Assembly: GCF_000003605.2 (NCBI RefSeq)
Contig: NW_003143840.1
Coordinates: forward strand, 31,213-82,270
Reading direction: 5' to 3'
Length of the DNA stretch: 51,058 nucleotides
Source: Saccoglossus kowalevskii
Taxonomy: Eukaryota; Hemichordata; Enteropneusta; Harrimaniidae
Part shown: positions 1 to 14,900 of the stretch, in pieces
Numbering within the stretch: position 1 is the stretch's first letter
How the letters are laid out: every line of letters begins with the position of its first letter
Translations under genes and position numbers: made by a program
Notes under the pieces: generated by a model
What the model saw: only the letters and a program-made list of their open reading frames with translations
The model's database searches: none
Told to the model about the DNA's origin: nothing

Positions 1-1867
1 AATGTGATTCCTATACATACACAATTCAATCGATCGATACACACGTGAAGACTATGTGATTCACATACAAATACAATTCAGTCGATCATACACACATGCA
101 GACTATTTGATTCCCATACATATACAATTCAATCGATCATACACACATGCAGACTATTTGATTCCCATACATATATAATTCAATCGATCGATACACACAT
201 GCAGACTATGTGATTCCTATACATATACAATTCAATCGATCATACACACATGTAGACTATGTGATTCCTATACATATACAATTTAATCGATCGATACACA
301 CATGCAGACTATGTGATTCCCATTCATATACAATTCAATCGATCGATACACACATGCAGACTATGTGATTCCCATACAAATACAATTCAATCGATCATAC
401 ACACATGCATACTATGTGATTCCCATACATATACAATGTAATCGATCGATACATACATGCAGACTATGCAATTCCCATTCATATACAATTCAATCGATCA
501 TACACACATGCAGACTATGTGATTCCCATACATATACAATTTAATCAATATATACACACATGCAGACTATGTTATTCCCATACTTATACAATTCAATCGA
601 TCATACACACATGCAGACTGTGTGATTCCTCTACATATTCAATTTAATCGATCGATACACACATGCAGACTATGTGATTCCTATCCATATACAATTCAAT
701 CGATCATACACACTGGCAGACTATGTGATTCCCATACATATACAATTCAATTGATCATACACACATGTAGACTATGTGATTCCTATACATATACAATTTA
801 ATCGATCGATACACACATGCAGACTATGTGATTCCTATACATATACAATTTAATCGATCGATACACACATGCAGACTATGTGATTCATATACATATACAA
901 TTCAATCGATCGATACACACATGCAGACTATGTGATTCCCATACGTATACAATTCAATCGGTCGATACATACATGTAGACTATGTGATTCCCATACATAT
1001 ACAATTCAATCGATCATACACACATGCAGACTATATGATTCCCATACCTATACAATTCAATCGATCGATACACACATGCATACTGTGTGTTTCCCATTCA
1101 TAGACAATTCAATCGATCATTCATACATACATACTATGTGATTCCCATACATATACAATTCAATCGATCGATACACACATGCATACTATGTGATTCCCAT
1201 TTATATACAATTCAATCGATCATACACACATGCATACTATGTGATTCCTATACATATACAATTCAATCGATCATACACACATGCAGACTATGTGATTCCC
1301 GTACATATACAATTCAATCGATCATACACCCATGCAGACTATGTGATTCCCATAGATGTACAATTCAATCGATCATACACACATGCATACTGAGTGATTT
1401 CCATACATATACAATTCAATCGATCGATACGCACATGCTGACTATGTGATTCCTATACATATACAATTCAATCGATCATACACACATGCATACTATGTGA
1501 TTCCCATACATATGCAATTTAATCGATCGATACATACATGCAGACTATGCGATTCCCATTCATATACTATTCAATCGATCATACACACATGCAGACTATG
1601 TGATTCCCATACATATACAATTTAATCGATCGATACACACATGCAGACTATGTTATTCCCATACATATACAATTCAATCGATCATACACACATGCAGACT
1701 GTGTGATTCCTTTACATATACAATTTAATCGATCGATACACACATGCAGACTATGTGATTCCTATACATATACAATTCAATCGATTATACACACATGCAG
1801 ACTATGTGATTCCTATACATATACATTTCAATCGATCGATACACACATGCAGACTATGTAATTCATA
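1..1867. repeat. 51/52-bp minisatellite array, open at left edge
   Basis: About 36 head-to-tail units, each containing ACACACATGCAGACTATG, then TGATTCCCATACATATAC, then AATTCAATCGATC. Units with GATCATAC are 51 bp and units with GATCGATAC are 52 bp. Substitutions are scattered and the array ends abruptly near 1867. The left end lies outside the window. Because 51 is divisible by three, short runs of 51-bp units give stop-free frames with a 17-residue period, which the 52-bp units break. This is a property of the unit length and not evidence for a protein. Confidence 0.97.
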
Positions 1868-4800
1868 CTTCAGCCGATTGAAGATGCGGATATATGTAAT
1901 ACACGCACATTTAGATATAATAATTTCATCCTCACAGTATTCTTACTATAATGTTACTAGTTTTGTATTCAGTCAAAATTTCGCTTAATAAATTAAGAAA
2001 CGATGAATGTGTCACGCACAAGCATATTGCCTTTGCACTGATTATTTGAAGAATGCGTGTTTCTGGGTCATATTTGACTTGTAATCCACTAAGAATATGA
2101 AAAATGGAGGTTTTATGCCGGGGAAATCTTATCACCTTGTATATCTATGTGCATCAATTATGTCAGAAAATTTTCACTTGTTTTTGATTTATATATCTTC
2201 GTAAATAATAATTTGTTGGGAACTAAATGAATTCATGAATCTTTTTAAGCCGCCGTAACTTTTGATCTAAATGACCGATTTTCTGGATATGTGGTGTGCA
2301 CATTTCCTTTTTGTGTGACATAATATCTTAGCAACCATAGTTTACCATGATAACTATGTTCAAAAGTGCTTTTTCCATGATATAATGCGAAAAATAGCAC
2401 GGTATAAATAGCATACAGGAATAATAGCGCGGTCACATGACATTGGTATACACACAAAGTTATTATGAACAAACCAGAGGGGTGAAATCAACATTCATCA
2501 CATGATTGGGAAGGACCTATCTCTAGCAACAAAACCATACAACTAACATCGAAAATGATCAATACTGTTCATACTCGATAATACATTTTCTTGAATATTT
2601 GTTGGTGTGTATGTTCAACGAAGCGTGAGTTCAATAGCCTATTATGTCAAACCGATCATTGCTGCGTGCAGCTATATTTGATTTTCGTTATCGCATTGCC
2701 AATAAGAGGATACTACTCCCAGGTCGTTAATTCATTTTATGTCTGGTGATGTATACTGATGTTAGAGGGGGGTAGTAGAGATATAAAATATGGTAGTTAC
2801 GCTAATAATTCCGACATATAAATATATTTCATGTTGGCAATAATTTATATGTATTGATTGAACTAATGTTCACACAACGAGAATTACTAATTACCATTAG
2901 TAATGCTATTTAGTATATTTGTCTGAATTGTACTTACACAAGTATATATATCCCGATTGTAAAAAAACGATAGCTACACAGGCCATTCACTTGACATTAA
3001 GCAAATTGGTCTTATTTGATTGCACAATTCTGCTGTACACAAGATGAGCATATTATTTTAACGATGATGACAACCCGGCTTCCTATAAGAATTTATGTCT
3101 CGTGAATATTACGGGCTGGCGGGTGATCATATTAAGACAATTAAGTAAAATTCACAAAACATATGTATTCACTGTATTATGACTTGCAGCCGCTGTGACC
3201 ACAGCCCAAATGAATAGAGAGATCATATCATATATGCGTTGTTCAGTATAACAATATTTTATCAATTAGCACATTTATGACCGGATAAACTAATGCAATA
3301 TTTCAAGTATAAAATGTATCTGAACTATGGATTATGAATTATCATAGTTTTATCATGTAACATTTAAAACATGGCAGCCAGTGACGTAATTTCTATAACG
3401 CCGACTGCATGACACCATCTACTCGAGTGATATGTTTCATACCACGTTAGAATGCATGTGAAAATGTAACATATCGCTGGATAAAACACCGAATACGTTA
3501 AAAACTATAATTTATAGCAAGAACCGAGTTGTACTATTTGGCCTCAAACCATCTAATTCATTTTACAATGCCTTATTCTGAACTGGTGGTGTAGATGAAA
3601 TTATTGTAGACTCATGTAAATAATTCTATATACAAGCACGTAAATTCTGTTTAAATCACTGTGGGACTGGAACATTTTTACTACTCAATTTCCGCTGTAC
3701 ACATTTCGTGATTTATAAATGTAGTCATTGATCAATAAAGCAGATGGTTTCAGTGTTCTTCCTAAGATTTGCTGACAAGGTGGGGAGAACTCCTCCCCCA
3801 ATAATGTTTCCTATTCGTACACACCCGGGTAAATGACCCCAAAAAGACACATGAAGACATACACAGTGTGTACGTTTGCGTAAATTGTTAAATATATTGA
3901 ATATTAGAAGTATTTTTGAAAAATTGTTGTGAATGAAGTTATACTTTTTGCATTTCAAAACGGTAACCTTGTAAAAAAGATGTTCTACATCAAAAATACA
4001 TACAGTATTCAGAGCAATATTATCCTAACGTATAACACAAATAACATATGACTATGGTCTGATTTATTTAGTTCTGCCATTACATCAATAATACACTCTG
4101 TAACCTCGTTATAGCAAATTTCTGTGGGACATATACTTATTGGGTCATAGTGAGGTGTACGCAATAATTAAGCACACAATACTTTGAGTTTATTATGAGT
4201 GAGAGACATGACATGTGTTCATTACACAGTGAATAGCAATAAGCTGTACTATTTTTGTTACATTATTGACCATTTACGTGGAAGGCAGTTTACTGCATCG
4301 CTATTGAAATAGTCGCATGCAATGGAAACAGTGAACAAACAACGTAGAATAGAAAAAGTAATACATTGTGGTATGGTGACATTTGTGTCGATTTAAACCC
4401 ACAGTAATGGAATAATATTCACATGGGTGTAATTAGTTTCATTCGGTGCAACTACTCTAAGGCGAATACACCAGATAGCTATAACCTAAATCTCACGAGA
4501 TTTCAACATAGTTATAGTATCAAGCGATACATTAAACGAGATGATCTCCATGGTAACGAACACATCAGATTTTATTTATGTATGCTTGCCTATAACTTTC
4601 AAGTCTCAGTTCACTCTCTGTCACACACAACATTCTCATATTACAGAGAAATCAGAAATACTATCAGGTATTCGGTGAACATCAAATCATTCTCCCGCAA
4701 AATAACCTTTTAAACGCTCTGTATATTAGTTGTATAAGGATTGTCAGCTTTAGAAGTGGATATATCCGACACACATTCAAAAGCTGCCACAGCGATAGCG

Positions 4801-5389
4801 CGAGGGCATACCCGAAGCCAACAACTAAAAACCAGTGCCACATTTAATCAATCCAGCAGTTTCTATTTCCACATACAAATTCATTGCCTAAATGTTCATA
4901 AACCGTGTTCAAACACTATTTTACGCACGTGTTTGTTCCTTCCAAATTCTACTTCTAAACTACTTCAATGTGTAATTGACAATAATCTATCACAAATTTG
5001 TATCACAGTGTGCGTGTGTTTAAACCATACAATACATATTAACTAAACGATGAATCATTTAATTTACAACATTTGAAGCAAGCGATAACATATATACATA
5101 TGTAAAACTCCATTACAATCATTAATTACTGATTGATAAAGATAAATACACCATACCTATGTTCACAACGACTGAGTCAATAATGTAAACACTATATTGT
5201 CGTCTGCTACACTACTAACCTGATATAAACACAGACGTGATATAAACTTGATTTTTATTGTAATTCGGATGTGAATATTTTACATAACTAAAAAATCCCC
5301 AACTCTAAACAAAGACGTGCAATCATCCAAACTTGTATCCTATCTGCACATTCTGTTACTGAACATTAGTTTTTGTGATTATACCTATT
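1868..5389. other. AT-rich sequence without a supported gene
   Basis: I see no repeat array, RNA gene or convincing exon here. The open frames are short, lack family motifs and sit in AT-rich sequence. The last few hundred bases may already hold worn units of the next array, but the periodicity is not clear before about 5390. Confidence 0.6.
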
Positions 5390-7250
5390 TAATCATAAAA
5401 CATATACTAGACCTATGATACTATGCAAAGGCCTGGACATCCCTTTTACCGAATCTATGATACATGCTACAGTGAAAATAACTATCTTGACATCATAAAT
5501 CAGAGTGAATATGAATGTTATTACATATACGGTCATACACTTTGAGAGTATATGCTTATGTATCTTAACATCCACTGCCACATGTAACAATCAATCTATA
5601 CAGTGAATACACTTATCTAGACATGCACCTTGACATCCACATAAAATAATTTTACTATAGTGTAGATACCTATCTAGATGTCCAAGTAACCAGTCTATAG
5701 CAGAGAAAAAATACATATCTGGACACCCACCCACGGTGCCAATGGTACAGTGTAAATACCGTCTACCGAGTCTACGCTATAATATAATTACAATCATGTC
5801 GTCTATGTCCCATGTTTATGCTACAGTGCACTCCTAGACATACACTTACCACATGACACCCATCTACCATGTATATGATACAGTGTAAATGTCTATCTTG
5901 GTGTACTTCAATAGAGTATGGTATAGTGTAAACACCTATATAGATGTCTATATATATCTGAGTACCAAATTATCGAGCCATTGTTGTAGTGTATCTATCA
6001 GCACACACACCCACCGAGTCTATGCTACTGTGTAAATACGTATCTGAAAATCTCCAAACGTACTCTATGCTACAGTATTGATACCTATTTTGACAAGCAC
6101 TTACAAGCACATCCACAAACCAATGCTGCAGTGTAAATAGTTGTAAATTGTAAATCCGTCAACCGAGCTTACTCTACAACACTATTCTTATCTGGACATC
6201 CATTTACACAGATAATGTAAACAAATAAATAAACAAATAGATAAACACATAACTATCTAGACATGCACTCACCCAATGTATGCAGCTATATAAGTACATA
6301 GATGGAGATCTACTTACCATGTCCATACCACAGTGCAAATACCTATATTGGTATATTTCACAAGAATATACTATAGTGTAAACACCTACCTAGAAGTCCA
6401 CGTCTATGCTATACAGTAAATACCAGACTGTACATCTGGCATTATAAATAATATTTGCTCGTGCACTTACCAACTTGAAGTAATTTACAGTGTAAAAACC
6501 TATCTAGACTTCGACGTACAGACCTATGCTGCATTCATTCACCCATATTTTGCTACATGTAAAGACCTATTTCGACATACATCACAAGCATAGACACTTT
6601 GTAAATAATAATCGTTATGTGAACATGCACTAACCCAGCATATGTTAGTATGTAACTACATTATTTTACAATGCCTATTCTACAACGCATATATATATCT
6701 GAATATACTCCACAAGACTATATTGTACTATAAACACATATTTAGACGCACATCTAACTAATCTATGCAAACAATGAATCTGGATATCCACTAACTGAGC
6801 ATAGGATTCAATATAAATACCTTATTTTTAAGGCTATACTATAGTGTATATACTTATTTTGAGATGTACTTACCGAGTCTATGCTACAATGCAAATAGTA
6901 ATCTGGACAAATACTTACGAAGCTTCTGCTACATTGTAAATTCTCATCTGCATAACCACTTATTATTCCTATGCTACAAGGTGAATACGTATCTAGACAT
7001 CACCTTTGAAAGTCTGCATTGCAGTGTAAATGCGTATCTGAACATCACCGACCTGAAAGTATGATAGAATCTAAACACCTGTATTGGCATACATTGAGAG
7101 CTTACTAGTATATTACAGTGTATTATACTATCCAACTGGACATATATTTACTGAGTCAAGTCTAAAGTGTGAATACCTACCTTGACATCCAGTTACTAAG
7201 TCTACGGTGTAAATTCCTCTCTGGGCATCCACTTGTTTAGATGAGAGTTG
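5390..7250. repeat. Highly degenerate tandem array, roughly 50-bp unit
   Basis: The words CAGTGTAAATACC, TATCTAGACATCCACTTACC and GAGTCTATGCTA recur in fixed order about every 47-53 bp through this interval, with many substitutions and small indels (for example near 5640, 6000, 6490, 6960 and 7020). The best-preserved units are near 6850-7060, where a plus-strand frame shows a period of about 17 residues. It looks like an old array that no longer homogenises. Edges are approximate. Confidence 0.85.
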
Positions 7251-7329
7251 AAGCGAAATCAGGTAGGAGATTCTGTCCAAAACTAGAAGTTTATGAAGGT
7301 AAATGTGATTGTACCTATCGTCATGTAGC

Positions 7330-7331
<2 letters not shown>

Positions 7332-7371
<40 letters not shown>
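7332..7371. repeat. (AT)20 microsatellite
   Basis: A perfect 40-bp AT dinucleotide run, preceded by GCAG and followed by CGCAG. It lies about 80 bp beyond the degenerate array. Confidence 0.97.
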
Positions 7372-7373
<2 letters not shown>

Positions 7374-8783
7374 CAGTCAATGTCTATATATCGAGTGTTT
7401 AAGCAAGTGAACTATCAGTCAAGGTTGAGTAACAATTACTGTAAAATGAAGCAATTTGGAAGAACAATTTCAATGGCGCTACTCATATCTAAGACGAAGA
7501 CAATAGTTCGACCGTTGCACCTAAGCAGTAAGAGGTATAATACAATCTACTTTTCAACGAATGAACGAAGCCGTCAGAAAAAATGTCCGCTAGAAAGGAT
7601 AACTGCAAAGAAGTTTGCCAAAGACAAGTAGAGTCAGATCATCAATGTCAAATAGAACTAGAATGTCTGCGCCGAAGTGAGTTGGATTATCTGCAACAGA
7701 GCGCATTGAATTATGTCAAACGACTAATGGAATCTAGCCTGTTGTACATCAGCAATTCAATCCCATGTTGTCGAAAATAATCATACTTTCAATGTATTCC
7801 CAGTACTCCCAGTGCATGCTTACAGTACACCTACCTACACAATGATAATATACCATATCTACATATCATAATTTGTACTGGTGCATTTAGATGAAGTGAA
7901 CTGACTGCAACTATTTTAAATTACCAGCGCTATTACATAATTGATTCTGAGAGTAATTGTGTCTTTAAGATATAACTGTTCAGGTAGTTTGACTAACAAG
8001 GTTTTATATGTGCCTAATAATGATGGTTTCTTTTTTAATATAAACAAATTGAAGGGTTATTGAAGGGATAACAACAACAATTATGGCCTGGTTAATATCT
8101 TGGGAGTCACTCAATCGATATACTAGCGATTTAGCAATTCCTGTAGTGAATGGAACAAAAATTAAAAGACTTTAAAAAAAAACAAAAAAAAAACACTTCA
8201 TTGCTTAAGAATCAGAGTGTTAACAACAATCTTGCCAAACAATATAGAACAAACACAAACGATGCTACTTCGGATGAAATCGCTATATATTCCCTAAAAG
8301 GTAGTCCAATAATGTTGATGATCTGTCTCAATGTGGGCACATATATGTCTTAACAAACGCAGTACACCTATACTGCTAGATATATCCTAAAAGGTAATCC
8401 AGTAATGCTGATGACCACTCACAATGTTAGCCCATACGTATGTATATATCGCTTGATTAATTTACGGCGCAGGCAAGTGATTTGTCATCTGAACCGATAC
8501 AATACAACATATCAAAAGCAGGGTGAGAAACATGTGCATCTTCACCACGTTAGAGTTTTAACACATTTTACTTTTCTTAGTAATTATTAGGTGCAACTGA
8601 GGAGCATATGAGGATTAGTCATCCACATGTGACAATACACCGAGATGATTAATTGTCACATCAGGGAGTCAAATCTTCATATACCCCGAAGCTTACAGTT
8701 AATAATTGTGTGTACTTGACACATTCTTGTGGCGATTTGAATATCCAAGGTCTCAGCGGTACAGTAGTAGTAGGATCAGAGAC
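7372..8783. other. Non-coding, no supported gene
   Basis: Short plus-strand frames occur at 7380-7631 and 7583-7780, but they overlap each other, are rich in Lys, Arg, Gln and Asn, and show no domain or clear splice context. An A-rich tract lies at about 8173-8193. I see no RNA gene or repeat array. Confidence 0.55.
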
Positions 8784-8937
8784 GGCGGCATTAGCTCTTG
8801 CATGAGGGTCGAGATCTGAAATCTAGACCCCCTGAAACGCTATTTCCTACATTTCGAGGGGCAAATTTTGCTGAAACAAAAGGTTTCAGCTTGATTGGGA
8901 GGGGCGATATTTTTTCGGGTGGGCGCCCGGTGCCGCC
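8784..8937. mobile_element. Possible short element with 7-bp terminal inverted repeats
   Basis: This 154-bp block is clearly more GC-rich than its surroundings. It is bounded by GGCGGCA (8784-8790) and TGCCGCC (8931-8937), which are exact reverse complements. Inside are GACCCCCTGAAACG, CGAGGGGCAAATTTTG and a GGGCGCCC palindrome. There is no second copy in the window and no convincing target-site duplication, so a non-autonomous dispersed element is an inference from composition and ends only. Confidence 0.35.
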
Positions 8938-11900
8938 ATTGACGTTGTTTAGTTTATCTGTCTTATCTGAACAGTACTACAGTATTGTAATATATGAGAT
9001 ATTTATCCTGTTTTCAACGTGTTTATTGACAAAATGTTTGATGTCAAGTATCTTCCGACACGATTCCACGTTTGTGTAATCATTCAAATAATGCGCTTTA
9101 TTTGTGCCAGCGATTAAAGTTGTCGTGATACTCTCTGTGTTGTACTCTGTCAGCTGCATGTGTCCTACCAGTGAAATGTCGTTGCGGTTTTCTGAATCTG
9201 TATCGAGAAAATTGTTTTCATTGTCGTAGTAATCAAATCGCCAAATCTGCCCCTACTTGGATTTTTAACATTTTGCAGTTCCATGTTCGAACTCGCTCAA
9301 AATTCGGCGGCCATCACGGTGTTTGACGTGATATATCTTCCGTGGACATGCATCAGAGGGGAATGTCGGCGTGAATTACATTAACTGTATTGTGATATAG
9401 CCCATTTCACGTGACCGGCTCAGGTTGTCGTGCTAGGTTGGGAGAGAAAACACTATTTTATTGTTGTCTACGACTTTTTGGCACAAATAATGGAATGTAG
9501 CATTGATATAATGCTCCGAATCTGTACAACTGTTACCATGACTTCCGATGATCTCTAGGTATCTTAGTTGTTATACTTTAAATATAACATGTCTCGCCGT
9601 GAACGGAAAATATAAACTCATATTGTCCAGTGTTTTCTACGCACTATGATGGTATCTGTTCACCTGCTTTCAAATATTACATTACCATATGTCCAATATT
9701 GTGAGTATTGGATATAAATATTGAACGCATACATCAAACAGTCTAATCAGCTATGACGCAGAACAGATGACCTATATAATACAAGGTTGTATGTGGATGT
9801 TATTATATTACAAATTCATGTATTACATTTAATGCTGTGTTTGTGAATGCCGAGTATGTTATTAAATAAGGTGTATTAACCGTAGTTGTCATATATACGC
9901 CTCTTATGACTGTGAAAATGATACGCAACAGGGAATCAACAAGTTCTGTCATTTAAAAAAACGGTTTGGTGAAATCGTTATAAAATTAGGATAAACAAAA
10001 CATGTTACCATTTTGAACAGCGTGTATGATGTTTTCGAGTAATTGAAGTTTTGACCTGACTGCTCTCATGAAGCATGAAGGTAATTACCTTGTCACAAAA
10101 CACACCAACTTAAAGGGTGGCGATTGCTGCGCCGCGTCCTGTTCAATATGGGACTCATATCGACGTATACAACGCACGTAAAATAAAGTGTTTGTTTACT
10201 TGAAATTCAAACATGTGCTGCGCGACGACCAGCGCCATTCAGCCATAGGTTCCAACATACAACTGTATTGTCGCATACCGTGAACTTGACCTAAGCTATG
10301 ACGGAAGTATTGTGTGTGTGTGTGTGTAACCAAGTAATAAGTGATGAAAAATAATAAAAATATAAATAAGCTGCATGCCCTGACGAATCCATTAACGTCT
10401 TTGTCATGGATTCACATCCGGGACACTCATTAATTTCCCTATCACCTGTATTGAGGGCATGTGTAAACCTACGCAATGACGCCACTATTTAGGATATAGA
10501 TATGCCAGATAAACAAAACGGAATCAAAATCGTGTCTTTCATCATTGCATTACCTGTGTATATCATGGGCACTGGTTATCGAAATCGACTCATTGCTATA
10601 TAAAATATGGCATACAACGAAACATATAAATGTCACAGATTAGGATGTTCCACAATGGGAAGCGTTATATATATGTGGTAATCGTGATACCTTCAATTCA
10701 CACAAGCATAGACTGTATTGTTTTGATTCAAAAATACATTGAGTAGTATGGAAAGAATAATATTTTTATTTACATGCAGTGAATATCTGGTCGTATTAAG
10801 ATTATACACTGAAGACATATTCTTGTTTGCATGCCTCGTATAGTTTCCTTGCAACATTAATTACACATACAAACAGTCAGTTCTCATATGCAATTGGTTA
10901 TTGCAGGCTTATAGAAGTACGGTATAAATTGATGATTAAAACACACAATGTAATATGCAGGAGACGCTTGTTCAATTATAAAAGCTAAGCGGTCCAAGTG
11001 TTGCGAGATTGTAACAATTTCAACACATCACCATATTTGTATGCATTGTGTAGATCCTGGTTGATCTTGAATTGACAATTCCAATTAAAGTAATTCCCTT
11101 CGCACATATTGCTATTCGATTTCCATCTTGTTTTCCAGACAGAAAACCGATTTGTAAGCCTTAATTGACCTAACCCCTGGCGTAGCGCTCTGCTCACCAC
11201 TGTCGAGAGATAGATTCCGACTTGTTATCAAACCTGAAAGTCTACAAATTAAGGTCCATCTCGTCCACTGGTTTTAAGGGATCAGTGTCACGGGGAATCC
11301 AGCTCTCTGATGGATTCGTTATGGATTTGGTTGACCTGATTAGAAACAGTTTGACCTCTTGATTACCATGGGAAAGCACAGGATTATCTAACTATATTGA
11401 AAGTCTTCAAATTTGAATAGAGCATAGTCAAATGCTAAACAACAAACAAACAAACTATTATTTTTTATTTAAATAATCATATAATATGTAGTTCGAAAAT
11501 ATGAAATATATATATTAACACTATTTTTTAAAAGTTAATAAAAATTCAAATTATTTATGTATGTCGCCATGTTGTCATAATATGTATGAACTTGTCATCA
11601 TTATCACATTCAAGAAGTAAACAAACTGTTTATTGATAAACAGTCTTTTATATTGACTTTTCTCTATCATTATTATGATCACTTATTTTGATCTATAATT
11701 TGCTGCTATATGATCACTCGATTGCATTTCATTACAATAATATTGTATTTGGTTTCTCAAATTATTTCTGCTTTGATGTCGGCCATTGTGGATATTTGTC
11801 ACATATTCACTGAATACTCGTTGCTTGTATACATAATCCCAACCAATCACAATGTCTCTTGAATCGTTATTGGCATCATAATACAATTAACTGAAATGGT

Positions 11901-14900
11901 ATTACAATAAAAATATAATTCTTATTTCAATAGTTCTAAATTCTATAACAGTGACACTGGGTTTAACAACTCCGACAAAAGTATGTAAGCATTCTACACT
12001 ATTTTCTGCAATTACACATTTTAGTTATTTTATGAAAGTATTACCCAAGCTGCTGTTAACAAATAACACATTATCGGACTCAATATATGATTATGTTTCT
12101 CATAAACTCACCGATGTCTAAATTTAGTGTTGTATATGCACAAACCAAACAGATAATGTAGACAATCAATATATATGTCACTTCTAGATAATAAATATTA
12201 CATTAATGACACGTGTAACTAAAAACAAACTTACTATAAATCAACAATTAGGAAAAGTGCACACTCACACATTGGTGAAACTCATGCTACGTTAAGTTTA
12301 ATTGATCGGTTATTTTTCCTATATATGTTGGGATGTTTGCACGTCTGTCATCAATCATCGTAGAATGCCATGTGTTAACGTTGAAATAACATATACTCAT
12401 GCAAAACAATCAACACCGTTTGTAAACTTTTTAAAATAATACACGAATAACGTGTGTACAATATTATTTTGTGTATTATGTATATCTATATATATCTATA
12501 TGCATCTCATTCACAATCACGCAAGTTTAATTAAACCAAATCACATATACATACATATCACCCATCGAGACTATTTTTAATCAATTTAAGTAGTGATGAT
12601 GAAACAATGCAATATTTAAACTAACTTTTGAATCGTTGAGTAATATAAACTACTGTCACGTCAGCTGATATGCATGCCCATGTTGTTATCCCGTACTACC
12701 ATTATATGATATACTAAATATGGGTATACACTTTAACGTTCATACATGACTGGTTTCCTTTATTGAAATAGTCGGCAATGGTTTCAATGTCAGAACACTC
12801 GCTCGTTGTGATTAGTATTTATATGAGAGTGACCTCATTCCCATTGAACACAGACGATATCTCTAGAGAGCACAATGCTTCTTTTCGCAATGCGTAGCCA
12901 ATGTTTTTTAACATGAACCATTCTGACATTTGCAGTAATTTGTACATCACCATAATGTGAGTAACGAAGATGCGATGTGATTTCATCGCTCTGGGCAGTT
13001 CAACCGTCTGATTATACATCAATCTGATCGTATCATGAGAACTAAACACATAATGTTTCAGACAATACGATATTTACACTTTTTAACATTTCAAATTACT
13101 ACACACAATACATATAAGTACATTTGAATGTTTTCTGTTTCTAAAGTTTCCGGCGAACATGAAAGTAAATCCGACAAATGCGGTTTCTAATAAATACTCA
13201 CACCAAGAGAGTTGGTTCGGTCATTTAAATTACATGATCATACACTTTGTCTGGCGGCGTCTAAATGGTATTTCTTAACATGTGTAGGGACTCTTTGAAG
13301 GATTAGATACTGTTCCATTCAACTCATTGCAGATTGTACTGCGTTGCAATGAAGCTTAATAAATACACGTGTGCAAGCTCGGATACCCTTCACAGAGTTA
13401 CATGTTTTGTGCACGTTGGTCTTTATTCCTTGCTGCTTGTTATTGAATCATATTACCCTAAGCATGTGTATCCGTCTTTTATCAATCTAAATCTACTAGT
13501 AAATCCCAACCATTTCAATTGCCTTTGAAGCAGAGGTATCTCTCCACAGATTTGACATCATGATTCAGGACTTAGACTTAGCGTACATCATTAGGGTATG
13601 GCAGTACGAGGATGTTTCACCCACAGGCAGTTTCTCTCGAGATACCGTAGTTTAAAAGCAGCAATATGGTCATTGGTTACACTAATTAGTCGATATTGAC
13701 ATGTATTCATAAATTGTGTTGAACTAATTTTGGAATATATAACGGCGAAATATTGCCTTTCATTTATTCTGAATATGAACCCCAACGTTCGGAAATACAA
13801 ATATATTTTCAGAAGATATATAGCATTCGCGTTGGTATTATATAGAAGATAATACCACCTATGATTATTGTGGATAAGTAATATACACTGACTTCAATTA
13901 GCTAATAAATACACCATTCATAACAGTTGAATTTATCCAGTTGTTGTCATATTTAGCTGTGAAATCTATCGTACCTAATATTTCAACCATGACATAGGAT
14001 TAAGAATGACGAAATAGATTACCTGTAATGACTGTAACGTGTAATGGGATGCGTAGATGGGGCAGATTATTTCTCGAGTGCTGGTAACGCAAAGTGACAA
14101 GCGTGGTTCCTCGTTTTAACTACACGACATATTGAAATGGAGTTTGATGAAATAATAGTAGTGATGACGTGCAATAGTCGATTTCACGGAATGAAATGGA
14201 AAGTCGATGTCCGAGTGCCTTTTAGGCGATTTTATCACCCACGTTAAATTCAATATATCAAGGCGTCAAATGAACCGCAAGTCATTGTCGTTGACGAGTT
14301 CTATCACCGAGCTATATGCGTGTTTGGTTCAAAACTGTACTCAAACAGAATTGAAATATGAATTGTGTAGGGGAATCTCCGAATATCAGCGTAGGCTGTG
14401 TAGTCAGCATCTTAGTCATAAACACATCGACGGTCGGTCAAATTAAATGGTTGAATTTATTCAAAGTTACCATTACATCTATGTGAAACAAGAAACACAA
14501 TTTGTCACAGTTGTCATAGCAACGATATTCTAACCGTCCTTTCTATTTCGCAATGTAAATAGTCCATTGCCATTACAATATGTAATAATAAATACGAGTA
14601 GGAAGTGCGAACTGAAGATGTATTGAAATGTAGATTATTTTCACCTCACGTTAAATATCTATTGTTCCTGTAGACTGTAAATGACACAAAGACATGATTT
14701 ATTCAAAACAAATAATAGTAACTTACAAAGTAGCAGATGCGACCAAATAAAAAGTGTATGTTTTTTGGCAACTGCTCCTCGACTCCGCGACCATTTACTT
14801 TATACCTGCCTTTCTGGATCAAACTATGTCATACTGTATATGATGAACGCCACAGTGTTCCCCTTAAACGAGAACTTCTTAACAGAGTATGGAATTTCAA

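Noticed and set aside
932-1449. ORFs with 17-residue repeats in the left array
   Set aside because: An effect of 51-bp units. The 52-bp units shift the frame, and several of the starts are not even ATG.
10311-10327. (GT)n run as a regulatory or Z-DNA element
   Set aside because: It is only 17 bp, ordinary for an animal genome.
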